Assembly: GCF_024806495.1 (NCBI RefSeq)
Contig: NZ_JANUFF010000004.1
Span: 124,001-188,000, forward strand
Direction of reading: 5' to 3'
Source of the DNA: Chryseobacterium sp. JUb7
Lineage (GTDB): Bacteria; Bacteroidota; Bacteroidia; Flavobacteriales; Weeksellaceae
DNA length: 64,000 nt
Part shown: one piece after another, positions 10,254-18,585 of the stretch
Layout of the letters: the number at the start of each line of letters is the position of its first letter
Numbering within the stretch: position 1 is the first letter of the stretch
Notes under the pieces: generated by a model
Databases searched by the model: none
The model's input: the letters and a program-made list of their open reading frames with translations, nothing else
Told to the model about the DNA's origin: nothing
Program-made: the position numbers and the translations under genes

Positions 10254-11408
10254 GTGAAAACCAAATTTTTACTTATTCCTTTATTTGCTTCATTCTTAGC
10301 AAATGCACAAACCCTAAATTTCCAAAATCTTGTGGATATGTCTGCCGGAAGAGGCGCAATTACAAGCGTAATCGTGAATGATAACATTTATGTAAGCACT
10401 GGCTATACCGCAAACGGAGATTCCGGTTACATTGAAAAATATAACATTACGAATAACACTTGGACTGTTCTCGATATGGCTCTGACTCCTAAAAGATTTG
10501 CCAGTTCGGAAACGTACAATAATAAAATTTATGTTTTTAACGGTTGGGGAAATAACAATATGGAAATCGTAGATCTTGGCACAAATACGGTAACCAACGG
10601 AGCGACCAACCCATTGTATGCCGGAAATCTAGGCTCTGCAATTCATAGCGGAAAAATATACACCTTTGGAGGCAGCGGATTAAATGGTACTTCTCCTTAC
10701 TCTAATAAATTTCAGTATTACGATATCGCTTTAAATACCTGGACTACATTACCGGATATGCCGACAGCCAAAGAAACGAAAGGCAAAATCGTGAATAATA
10801 AATTGTATGTGATCGGTGGTTTTAATGGAACAAACTCTAATCTGATCGATGTGTACGACCTTAATACAAATGCCTGGACCAATCAATATTCAATGCCTGT
10901 TGGCGTTTCTGGACATTCGGTCGCTGTATCGAATAATAAGATTTTTATTGTAGGTGATTATGATAATCAAACTTATCTGGCTTATTTTGATACGACCACC
11001 AATCAACTGCATCAGTTATCATCCAATATGACTGCCCGAAGACATTCCGCAGCAGAAGTGTATAACAACAAGTTGTACATTATGGGAGGTAATACAACAG
11101 CTGTTATCGGTTCATCAATTAAAAGTACACAAGTTGCGGATATCAGTGAAAATATACTTGCCGTAAATGAAAAAAATGTATTTAAAATACAGGCATATCC
11201 CAATCCATTCAGAGATCATTTGGTCATCAAAAATAAAAGTGACAGTCGGTTTGAGTACATTATTTTCTCAATGGATGGAAAACAAATTATTAAGGGTTCG
11301 GCCAATTTCAATCAACATATAGATTTATCATCTTTAGAAAAGGGAATTTATATTTTTAGTTTTAAAAATGAAAAAGGATTGTTGGAGCAGATTAAGATTA
11401 TGAAGTAA
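10254..11408 (+). CDS. Kelch-repeat protein with T9SS sorting domain (paralogue B)
   Basis: This 384-residue protein is collinear with the preceding gene: signal peptide ending NAQ, kelch propeller, then a sorting domain with the typical YPNPF motif near residue 315 and the final strand ending KIMK. It starts at GTG 10254; the paralogue uses TTG at the matching position, and both read MKTK. The pair clearly arose by tandem duplication, and the regions around LYVIGGFNGT and SAAEVYNNKLYIMGG are nearly identical. Export by T9SS is expected; the ligand is unknown. Confidence 0.87.
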   Translation: MKTKFLLIPLFASFLANAQTLNFQNLVDMSAGRGAITSVIVNDNIYVSTGYTANGDSGYIEKYNITNNTWTVLDMALTPKRFASSETYNNKIYVFNGWGNNNMEIVDLGTNTVTNGATNPLYAGNLGSAIHSGKIYTFGGSGLNGTSPYSNKFQYYDIALNTWTTLPDMPTAKETKGKIVNNKLYVIGGFNGTNSNLIDVYDLNTNAWTNQYSMPVGVSGHSVAVSNNKIFIVGDYDNQTYLAYFDTTTNQLHQLSSNMTARRHSAAEVYNNKLYIMGGNTTAVIGSSIKSTQVADISENILAVNEKNVFKIQAYPNPFRDHLVIKNKSDSRFEYIIFSMDGKQIIKGSANFNQHIDLSSLEKGIYIFSFKNEKGLLEQIKIMK

Positions 11409-11429
11409 TAAAAAGTAAATAAAAAAACA

Positions 11430-11977
11430 ATGACCAAACAATTAAAATTAGCAGCTGTATTACTCGTGACAGTTGCAAGTATGAGTGTAAATGCTCAAAA
11501 GAAAGCACCTGCAAAAGCTGCTAAACCAACCACTGAAAATAAAACCACCAAACCTACCAAACAGGAAACAATGGATTGGATTGGATTGCAGGAAAAATGA
11601 AAGAAAATATAGGCACACATCGTGACGAAGCATTTCTTTCTTATAAAGACGGAATTTTTACCTATAGAAGCAATTACGGAATTGATAAGTTTTGTGATTA
11701 TAGTTTTGACTTAAATAAAGTCACAAAAATGAATAGCGAATATTCAGACGATTTTTATATTCAAGGAAGACAATTAATTTACGTTCAATGTGATTATGAC
11801 AAAGCAGGCCAAGGTAATTTTTATAACAACCTTTCAATAAGTGGACCCAATTATAATAATTATAGAACACCATTCAGTTTTACACCTGATCAAGCCCTAG
11901 TAGATAGATTAAAGAAAGCATTTGCAACATTAGTTGAATATAATTCTACAAAAAAAGAAGCATCAGAAGCTTTTTAA
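11430..11977 (+). pseudogene. Small secreted protein gene, frameshifted in a GATTG triplet
   Basis: The first part (ATG 11430) encodes a signal peptide (about residues 1-22, ending NAQ) and a Lys/Pro/Thr-rich linker. It stops at 11598-11600, just after three tandem GATTG units. The remaining frame runs to 11977 and encodes about 133 residues of a globular domain (DEAFLSYKDG, FCDYSFDLNKV, VDRLKKAFATLVEYN). Removing one 5-base unit joins the two parts into about 180 residues. It may be a dead gene, a sequencing error, or a gene switched by slippage. The domain is not one I recognise. Confidence 0.75.
11574..11588 (+). repeat. Three tandem GATTG units causing a frameshift
   Basis: Three perfect 5-base units lie within coding sequence. 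With three units the reading frame closes 12 bases later; with two (or five) it would stay open through 11977. Confidence 0.9.
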
Positions 11978-12087
11978 CAATACGCATAAAAGCTTAATCA
12001 TATTTTAAGGCAGGAAAAAGAATAATCATAAATTGATCTTGATCACTTCAAACTCCTGCTTTATATATTTTAATAATTAAACACATT

Positions 12088-12231
12088 ATGAAAATCACCC
12101 TTTTTTCCGACATCCACGCCAAAATACTATTACCTTTCAAATTGGTTGATTTGTATCAAAAAGAAACAGGAAATACTATTGATTTCATATTGCAATGCGG
12201 CAGGCCTTTAATCAATTATACAACATTTTAA
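12088..12231 (+). pseudogene. N-terminal stub of a metallophosphoesterase
   Basis: The 47 codons start with MKITLFSDIHAK, the first metal-binding motif (DxH) of calcineurin-like phosphoesterases, and reach FILQCG, the point where the second motif (GD) should follow. The sequence then reads RPLINYTTF and stops, so the rest of the enzyme is gone. It is a remnant left by a deletion or a recombination junction near 12200. It has no catalytic capacity. Confidence 0.65.
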
Positions 12232-12261
12232 ACTACATCAATAACCTACCATTAAGTACAT

Positions 12262-13644
12262 ATGAAAAAAAATATACTTTTTTTATTGAGCTTTATATTT
12301 TCGGCTTTGTTTTTTGGACAAACGGCAAACCTAGACCTTTCCTTTAATCCTGCAACAAGCAGTTATACCCATATTCGATGCATTGCAATCCAATCCGATA
12401 ATAAAGTCCTGATAGGAGGTGATGCCTACATTGGACAACCTGTACCAATCGTTGCAATTGCCAGACTCAATGCTAACGGGAGCTTTGATTCTACTTTTAA
12501 TCCTCCGACTACATTTAATAATTTCATGACCACTTCAATCGTCGTGCAGCCTGATGGAAAAATTCTTGTTGGAGGTTCGGATAACGGCTCTGGAGTCAAA
12601 AACTATATTTCCAGATTAAATCCTGACGGCAGCATTGATTCATCCTTTAATACAGGATCCGGGGCAAATGAAATGGTAAGATCAATAGTGCTTCAGCCTG
12701 ATGGAAAAATTATCATTGCCGGCGATTTTACTTATGTTAACGGTCATTTTGCGAACTACATAACACGTCTCAACGGAGACGGAAGTATTGATACATCTTT
12801 CGCACCTCAGTTTGGTCCTAATAATAAAATAAATTCTTGTACACTTCTCCAAAATGGAAAAATTATTATAAATGGTATTTTCAGTGCTTATGACAATGTA
12901 ACCAGAAATTCCATTGCTCGCCTTAACGCCAATGGAACACTTGATACTTCATTTGATCCTCAGATCACCATCAATGATTTTGTACGTTCAAATGCTGTAG
13001 AAGATAATAACGGGAATATTCTTTTCGGAGCTTATTTTTCTATCAACGGGATATCGAAACAGCGACTTATCCGATTGAAAAATGACGGTGCATTAGACAC
13101 TAATTTTAATTTGGATAATGAAACTGATACTCCGATAGGTTCAATTTGCCTTCAAAGCAATCAGAAAATATTAATTGGAGGAGAATTGAATCAATATAAC
13201 GGAATACCGATCAAAAAAATTGCCCGTTTAAATAGTGATGGAAGCCTTGATCCATCTTTTAACGTGGGAACAGGACCCAATAGTGCCGTTTCTTCCATAA
13301 TATCAATTAGTAATGATACCATTTTTATTTACGGGGCATTTTCTAAATATAATAATAACGATAGATTTAGAATTGCAAAAATCATAATAACCGGTAATCT
13401 TAGCACTGCCGATGCCGAAAAATTAAAAATCAACGTATATCCTAATCCTGCTCATGATCGATTATTTGTGTCTGAAAAAAACATCAGGACGTATGAAATT
13501 TTCAATATGATCGGACAGAAAGTGTCATCGGATACCGTTGACAAATCTTTCATTGATATTTCAAATCTACTGAAAGGAACTTATCTATTGAAATTCAAAT
13601 TACAAACAGGAGAAACCATGACACAAAAATTTATTAAAGAATAA
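12262..13644 (+). CDS. Delta-60 repeat protein with T9SS sorting domain
   Basis: This 460-residue secreted protein has a signal peptide (about residues 1-20). About six delta-60 repeats follow, each with the pattern QPDGKIL(V/I)GG...RLNxDGSxDxSFN and a spacing of 50-60 residues; they are predicted to form a propeller-like domain. A C-terminal T9SS sorting domain (INVYPNPAHDRLFV near residue 390, ending KFIKE) completes it. No enzyme motif is visible. A surface or extracellular structural role is likely. It begins 30 bases after the metallophosphoesterase stub. Confidence 0.87.
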   Translation: MKKNILFLLSFIFSALFFGQTANLDLSFNPATSSYTHIRCIAIQSDNKVLIGGDAYIGQPVPIVAIARLNANGSFDSTFNPPTTFNNFMTTSIVVQPDGKILVGGSDNGSGVKNYISRLNPDGSIDSSFNTGSGANEMVRSIVLQPDGKIIIAGDFTYVNGHFANYITRLNGDGSIDTSFAPQFGPNNKINSCTLLQNGKIIINGIFSAYDNVTRNSIARLNANGTLDTSFDPQITINDFVRSNAVEDNNGNILFGAYFSINGISKQRLIRLKNDGALDTNFNLDNETDTPIGSICLQSNQKILIGGELNQYNGIPIKKIARLNSDGSLDPSFNVGTGPNSAVSSIISISNDTIFIYGAFSKYNNNDRFRIAKIIITGNLSTADAEKLKINVYPNPAHDRLFVSEKNIRTYEIFNMIGQKVSSDTVDKSFIDISNLLKGTYLLKFKLQTGETMTQKFIKE

Positions 13645-13833
13645 TTTTAAAATAACTAAAGATGAACTCAAAAAGGTGTATCAAGTTTCGGTAAGCTCCT
13701 TTAGGTTTGTAGGTATGAAAATAATATCTTTAGAAGAAGAGAAAGCGTTTAATTAAAGGCCCGCTCTGAATAAACTCATAGGTTGATAAAGAATTAAATG
13801 CTCTTTCTTTAAAAATAAAATCCAAATTTAAAT

Positions 13834-14469
13834 ATGATTTCCACTAAAGACTACACTCTCCTTCCCGACCCCAAAATACTGCAAACCATCTGCAAAGCAA
13901 TCTCTGTTTTAGATGCTATTCTTTCTCAGGAATGGGAATACCGCTATTATTCTTACAATAATAAATGGTCGGATAATGAAGAGTTTTTCGAAATGCGAGA
14001 TGGTTCAGGAGATCAAATGCTCGTTTTGTTTTCACCGAAAGGATGTGTCATCAACGGTTTTGCGCACGAATATCCACCGTCTGACAAACATCAATTAACA
14101 GCAAATTTACCTTCAGCTTTTAACGAGTTTATTTTTGGAGAACCCGTTAACACAATCGGAACAACATTTTGTCTATGGGCTACCGACAAAGAAAACTGGC
14201 AAACAGGGCAGCTTCAAAGTGATGATGACCATTCTGCAGAACTGTTGAGTATTTTTGACGGTAATCCACAAACGTACATCGACTGGGCAACAGAATATTT
14301 TGAAGATAGCTATAAAGAACCCGGAATTCCTTTGGAAACCGTTGCAAAAATTTACAATAAAGAGACCCTAACAAAAAACATGGTATTGACTCTTGTTGAA
14401 GAACCAGAAGACTGGCAACAACTTGAAGCAGATCTTAAAGAAATCGGTTATCCGTACGATTTCAATTAA
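13834..14469 (+). CDS. Hypothetical protein, acidic, cytoplasmic
   Basis: This 211-residue protein has no signal peptide or membrane segment. It is rich in acidic and aromatic residues (WEYRYYSYNNKW near residue 34, FFEMRDGSGDQMLVLF near residue 52). I do not recognise a named domain. It is followed at 18 bases by a DUF2695 gene, then another unknown gene. Small acidic proteins in such strings are often immunity proteins of polymorphic toxins, but no toxin gene is present here, so that is speculation. Confidence 0.7.
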   Translation: MISTKDYTLLPDPKILQTICKAISVLDAILSQEWEYRYYSYNNKWSDNEEFFEMRDGSGDQMLVLFSPKGCVINGFAHEYPPSDKHQLTANLPSAFNEFIFGEPVNTIGTTFCLWATDKENWQTGQLQSDDDHSAELLSIFDGNPQTYIDWATEYFEDSYKEPGIPLETVAKIYNKETLTKNMVLTLVEEPEDWQQLEADLKEIGYPYDFN

Positions 14470-14487
14470 AAAAATAGCAGGTAGCGT

Positions 14488-14784
14488 ATGGATAAAAATG
14501 AAAAAAAACGGAGAAAGCAAATCCTTGATGAACTGAGACAAAAACAACAGGAAGAATTCGAACTCAATTTGCCTATGGCGCGAGAAGCTTTTGAAAAATT
14601 ATTTGACGACCTTGATGAGCGTTTAGAAAAAATAGGTTGTGATAATACCAACAGATTAACAATAGAATTTTTAAGGGATAATAAAATACAAAACCCTGAA
14701 AATGTTTTAAAATGGTTAGCTGAAAACGGCGGTTATTGTGACTGCGAAATTTTAACAAACGTTGAGGAAAAATTTGAAAATTAA
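14488..14784 (+). CDS. DUF2695 domain protein
   Basis: This 98-residue protein has a charged N-terminal helix, probably a coiled coil (MDKNEKKRRKQILDELRQKQ), and a C-terminal segment with GGYCDCEIL near residues 80-88. The paired cysteines there are the DUF2695 signature and may bind metal. Its role is unknown. It is in tandem with the preceding unknown gene and precedes another. Confidence 0.75.
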   Translation: MDKNEKKRRKQILDELRQKQQEEFELNLPMAREAFEKLFDDLDERLEKIGCDNTNRLTIEFLRDNKIQNPENVLKWLAENGGYCDCEILTNVEEKFEN

Positions 14785-14881
14785 ATATGATTCAGATCTG
14801 TTACATATACTTACTGATTTAAAATCGAGAAACAATCATTGCTTTTCTTTATTTTTACTGTCACAAAAAGAAAAGTCAGAT

Positions 14882-15472
14882 ATGAAGAAAATAGAAACAA
14901 AAATTGATGAGGCCTTTAAAAATACTTTCCTTCTGCCCAGAGAAAAAGCAGTAACCGATTTTTTGACTGATGTTTTAAGTTCAAAATATAAATTTCGGGA
15001 AGATGATGAAAAAATCGAAGTCATCAGCCTCTACTACTACGCTTCAAGTCCTTTGAGCTTTTTGTTTGCTTTACCTAATTATGAATTTTATTCTCCGGAT
15101 AAAACCGTCAATATTGCAGAACTGCATTTGAAAGAGCATGCCTTGGAAGACTACTCTTTCATGGATGTTCAGGAATTATGTAAAAAAGTTCTGGATGAAA
15201 ATAATATTGATTATTCAGCCTATCTTGATGAGAATGATCAATTGGATCCGGCTAATTACTGGGAAAATCAATTCGGTTTGGAATGTGATTTCTTAATGAA
15301 CTGCTGGAGAAATGCCAAAGAAAAAACGCAGTCTAAAATGATTGGGTTTTTAGAATCTTCAGATTCCGGAGCAGGACTCTATGATTTAGATAACGGTTAT
15401 GACGTTCCTTTTGATGTGGGCGTTGATGAATACCTTCAATCTAACGGCTTTAGTATTAAGAAGGTAATTTAA
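14882..15472 (+). CDS. Hypothetical protein
   Basis: This is a 196-residue protein if started at ATG 14882. The frame is open from a TTG at 14762, but that would overlap the DUF2695 gene by 23 bases and add an unconvincing 40-residue leader. It is acidic and has no signal peptide. A stretch with NYWENQFGLECDFLMNCW lies near residues 123-140, and the end reads DVPFDVGVDEYL. No family is recognised. A clear terminator follows at 15544. Confidence 0.65.
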   Translation: MKKIETKIDEAFKNTFLLPREKAVTDFLTDVLSSKYKFREDDEKIEVISLYYYASSPLSFLFALPNYEFYSPDKTVNIAELHLKEHALEDYSFMDVQELCKKVLDENNIDYSAYLDENDQLDPANYWENQFGLECDFLMNCWRNAKEKTQSKMIGFLESSDSGAGLYDLDNGYDVPFDVGVDEYLQSNGFSIKKVI

Positions 15473-15820
15473 AGACACCCGAAAACTATAAATAAAGAAG
15501 AATATTTATAAAAAATAGTCTTTTTTCATTTCAATAATAAACCAAAACACTCCAAAGCCTGGAGTGTTTTTTCTTTACAATAAAAACTCATACTTCTTTC
15601 GTACTCCTGTAATATTTATAAAATCATTATTCTATAAATATTAATAATTCACTTACTAACAAATCGTTATGTTATTTTTTTTCGTAAATTCACATTAATA
15701 AAGTCACCAATAAAAGAAATATTATCATGAAAAATCTACATTTTCCACGAAATAATTTATAACGAAATACAGTACATTATCAAAAATGAAAACAAATTCT
15801 ATAACCTAAAACATATTCAA
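15473..15820. other. Intergenic stretch with a terminator
   Basis: These 348 bases are AT-rich and hold one terminator (15544-15572). I see no ORF or RNA gene. The rest is the upstream region of the hotdog-like gene, in which no clear TAnnTTTG box was found. Confidence 0.5.
15544..15572 (+). terminator. Rho-independent terminator
   Basis: The stem aaaacactcc / ggagtgtttt with a 7-base loop is followed by T residues. It ends the 13834-15472 gene group. Confidence 0.85.
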
Positions 15821-16654
15821 ATGATAACTAATATCCAAGAAAACATCATTCCTTACATTGGGGAAACCACTCCCTTCTTTTCAATTCCCGAAAACTTAAA
15901 ATTTAATGATCATATCCTGGAAACAGAAATATTAGATTTCGATTTTCAGAATAAAAACTTTCCTGAGCACTGTAAAGTGTTTTCTTCACTCGGTAGCTGT
16001 AATTTATATCGGATTATAAACGATACCTCTCTAAAAAAAATATATTTTCTTGGCGAGACCATAAGATTCAGAAAATTATCCCATAAAACATCAAGTTCCG
16101 TTTTTGTTACCTGTGAAAGTTCTTTAGAATCAGAAATGAAAGGGAAATCAGTGATTCTTATCAAAGATATCCACTCCCGTGAAATGTTGTATTCATTCGA
16201 GATCAATCATTATATTATTGCAGAAGAAGCATTTAAACATTTTTACAAAAATTTCTATCATGATGATTCAATAACAGCTTATGATAAAAGCCTTCCGGAG
16301 AGTAGAATCAGTGAGATAAAAAGCGAGAACCGATTTAATATATCCATAAAACCCTTTACCCCGGAACAATGTAAAGGACATTTTGAAAACTATCCACTGG
16401 TCCCTTTTGCTTTTATCGGGGATCGAATTCTAAAGGAGATTTTTACTTTTTTAGGAGATAAATATTCCTATGAAATAGAAAGCATGGACGGCTATGCATC
16501 TAACGCAATTCCCACCGGTAAAGAAATTGTTATCGAAGTTTTCCATCAAAAGTTTTTAAAGGATTTATTTTACTTTAAATCAGAAATAAAAGATGCATCG
16601 GGCACATCTTACGGAACTTTAATTTTTAATATCAAGTCTAAAATTAAAGAATAA
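15821..16654 (+). CDS. Hypothetical protein with a hotdog/FabZ-like C-terminal motif
   Basis: This 277-residue protein has no signal peptide. Residues 186-196 read GHFENYPLVPF, which resembles the GHFPxxPxxPG motif of FabZ-type 3-hydroxyacyl-ACP dehydratases and related hotdog proteins. The total length fits two hotdog domains, but the N-terminal half lacks the motif. The FabZ catalytic glutamate is not obvious. It is a single gene with its own terminator and no fatty-acid genes nearby, so a lipid or pigment role is only a guess. Confidence 0.5.
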   Translation: MITNIQENIIPYIGETTPFFSIPENLKFNDHILETEILDFDFQNKNFPEHCKVFSSLGSCNLYRIINDTSLKKIYFLGETIRFRKLSHKTSSSVFVTCESSLESEMKGKSVILIKDIHSREMLYSFEINHYIIAEEAFKHFYKNFYHDDSITAYDKSLPESRISEIKSENRFNISIKPFTPEQCKGHFENYPLVPFAFIGDRILKEIFTFLGDKYSYEIESMDGYASNAIPTGKEIVIEVFHQKFLKDLFYFKSEIKDASGTSYGTLIFNIKSKIKE

Positions 16655-16695
16655 AACAAATTCGCAATAGAAAATCCTTCTTCAAATTAATTTTT

Positions 16696-16722
16696 AAAGT
16701 CGTTCTTCCGGAACGGCTTTTT
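16696..16722 (+). terminator. Rho-independent terminator
   Basis: The stem aaagtcgttc / gaacggcttt (one wobble pair) is followed by T residues, 41 bases after the hotdog-like gene. Confidence 0.75.
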
Positions 16723-16782
16723 ATTATGAAAACAATTACATAAGTTTACAGGTTGTGAAAAACTCAAATAAACACTTAAAAA

Positions 16783-17202
16783 ATGGAAAATAAAGAAGAC
16801 ATTCTGGATAAAGGACCATTCTACCACGGTACAAAAGCAGATCTTAAAATAGGAGAAATGCTGACTGCAGGATTCGGGTCGAACTATTATCCCGAAATCA
16901 TAATGAATCATATCTATTTTACAGCTTTACAGAACGGCGCCGGATTGGCTGCTGCACTGGCAAAAGGAGAAGGTAGTGAACGTATTTATATTGTGGAGCC
17001 CACAGGAAAATTTGAAGATGACCCGAATGTAACCGATAAAAAATTTCCGGGAAATCCTACCCGATCTTTCCGCAGCAAAGAGCCTTTAAAAATTGTTGGT
17101 GAAATAACCGAATGGATAAAACTGACCGATGAAGAGCTCCAAAACTGGAAAGAAAGACTCGCAAAATTAAGAGAAAATCCTGATGCTGAAATTATAAATT
17201 AA
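16783..17202 (+). CDS. arr: NAD+-rifampin ADP-ribosyltransferase (Arr)
   Basis: This 139-residue enzyme moves ADP-ribose from NAD+ to rifamycins and so inactivates them. It shows the family pattern: FYHGTKADL near residues 12-20, IYFTALQNGAGLAAALA in the middle, IYIVEPTG followed by an acidic DDPNVTDKKFPGNPT stretch, and RSKEPLKIVG. Length is typical. It is a single gene with no resistance cassette or mobile element around it, so it looks like a resident chromosomal arr. The rifamycin target gene rpoB lies in the same window. Confidence 0.9.
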   Translation: MENKEDILDKGPFYHGTKADLKIGEMLTAGFGSNYYPEIIMNHIYFTALQNGAGLAAALAKGEGSERIYIVEPTGKFEDDPNVTDKKFPGNPTRSFRSKEPLKIVGEITEWIKLTDEELQNWKERLAKLRENPDAEIIN

Positions 17203-17284
17203 CTGATAGTTGATTATTTTGAGGTTGATTGGATAAGTATCTATAGCTTTATTCTTACGTTAGAAATAAAACAAGCAACTTGAA

Positions 17285-17317
17285 CCCTCCATCTTCCATC
17301 TTTCATCTTCCTTTCTC
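17285..17317. repeat. Degenerate (GGAAGATG)n-type tract, minus orientation
   Basis: The pyrimidine-rich run of CCATCTTTCATCTTCC type lies just upstream of the SDR gene. It is related to purine-rich tracts at 10095-10127, 22006-22030 and 39608-39641. Confidence 0.4.
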
Positions 17318-17393
17318 AATTATTTTTCACAAAAGATGTCCAATCCCGAAACTCCGGTTGTCATTAAGATATAAACCCCTAAAAATATATACA

Positions 17394-18149
17394 ATGAAAA
17401 TCACAGTAATCGGCGGGACAGGATTGATCGGGAGCAAATTGGTCAACAGTCTTAAAAATTCAGAGCATGAAGTATTGGCAGCTTCACCAAATAAAGGTGT
17501 GAATACACTTACAGGAGAAGGCTTAGACCAGGCTTTGGAGCATGCAGACGTTGTTGTGGATGTTGCCAACTCCCCTTCTTTTGCGGATGAAGACGTCATG
17601 AATTTCTTCAAAACTTCCGGAGAAAATATAATAGCTGCAGAGAAAAAAGCAGGTGTCAGTCATCATATTGCTTTATCTGTTGTAGGAACCACGCGTTTGC
17701 AGGACAGCGGATATTTCAGGGCAAAAAAAATACAGGAAGATATTATAAAATCTTCAGGAATTCCTTACACTATTGTACACTCAACACAGTTTTTTGAATT
17801 TGTGGGCGGGATTGTTCATTCAAGTACCATAGATAATAAAATTATCGTTTCTCCGGCATTAATTCAACCTATTGCTTCCGATGATGTGGTAACAGCACTG
17901 ACTGCCATAACCATTGGTGAGCCTAAAAATACAACCGTAGAAATCGGAGGTCCTGATAAAATCAAATTATCTGATTTGGTCAAAAAATACACAACCATCA
18001 TGAAAAACAAAGATGAAGTAATTTCAGATCCTGATGCAACATATTTCGGAGCACCCTTGGACGACTCAACTTTAATTCCAAATAACAATGCGAAATTAGG
18101 AACAATTCATTACGATGAATGGATTTCCAATCCTGAAAATCAGAGATAA
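17394..18149 (+). CDS. NmrA-like / atypical SDR NAD(P)-binding protein
   Basis: This is a 251-residue protein with an N-terminal Rossmann motif (GGTGLIGS, residues 7-14) and the layout of atypical short-chain dehydrogenases (VVDVANSP, HIALSVVG, YFRAKKIQED). ATG 17394 puts the Rossmann strand at the N terminus; an upstream extension to 17280 is rejected. It stands 66 bases before a YciI/DGPF gene and an ECF42 sigma gene, so it may be a target of that sigma factor. The substrate is unknown. Confidence 0.82.
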   Translation: MKITVIGGTGLIGSKLVNSLKNSEHEVLAASPNKGVNTLTGEGLDQALEHADVVVDVANSPSFADEDVMNFFKTSGENIIAAEKKAGVSHHIALSVVGTTRLQDSGYFRAKKIQEDIIKSSGIPYTIVHSTQFFEFVGGIVHSSTIDNKIIVSPALIQPIASDDVVTALTAITIGEPKNTTVEIGGPDKIKLSDLVKKYTTIMKNKDEVISDPDATYFGAPLDDSTLIPNNNAKLGTIHYDEWISNPENQR

Positions 18150-18215
18150 AACAACCGTTTTTATTATTAAATTTATACGATCCAATTACATTTATTAAAA
18201 CATTAAATAAACATC

Positions 18216-18566
18216 ATGAACGAATTTTTAATTGCCATACACAGAGATATCATCAACAAAGACGCTTCTCCATCTCCGGAACAAATGCAGGCTGCCATTC
18301 AGCCTTTTCAGGACTGGCTGGGAGGAATTGCAGCTCAGAATAAATTGGTTGCTCCTCCAAAAAGATGGGATCTAGGCGGAAGAGTGGTAAAAAATAATAC
18401 CGTAACCAACGGTCCATATGCAGAAATCAAGGAATCAATCGGTGGAATGTTTATCATCAGAGCCAATGATTACGATGAAGCAGTAGAAATCGCAAAAGGA
18501 TGCCCGATTCTTGAATGGGGAGCAAGTGTGGAAGTGAGAATGGCTATTCCAACAGTAACTGAATAA
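18216..18566 (+). CDS. YciI/DGPF-domain protein
   Basis: This 116-residue protein has the YCII-related fold. The DGPF motif of the family is replaced by TNGPYAEIKESIGG (about residues 68-81). DGPF proteins are the usual genomic partners of ECF42 sigma factors. The ECF42-type sigma gene follows at 19 bases, so the two are almost certainly one operon. The biochemical role of the family is unresolved. Confidence 0.88.
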   Translation: MNEFLIAIHRDIINKDASPSPEQMQAAIQPFQDWLGGIAAQNKLVAPPKRWDLGGRVVKNNTVTNGPYAEIKESIGGMFIIRANDYDEAVEIAKGCPILEWGASVEVRMAIPTVTE

Positions 18567-18585
18567 TTTTTTTCATTTAAATTAG

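Noticed and set aside
10163..10381. A 72-codon plus-strand frame before and within the second kelch gene
   Set aside because: It overlaps the kelch signal peptide in another frame and has low-complexity sequence with no recognisable feature.
13645..13833. Possible gene fragment and inverted repeat between the delta-60 protein and the next gene
   Set aside because: Only short frames are open. The agagaaagcgtttaatt / aattaaatgctctttct match is imperfect and may be chance in AT-rich DNA.
14762..15472. 236-residue version of the third unknown gene starting at TTG 14762
   Set aside because: It would overlap the DUF2695 gene, and a good ATG exists at 14882. It cannot be fully excluded.
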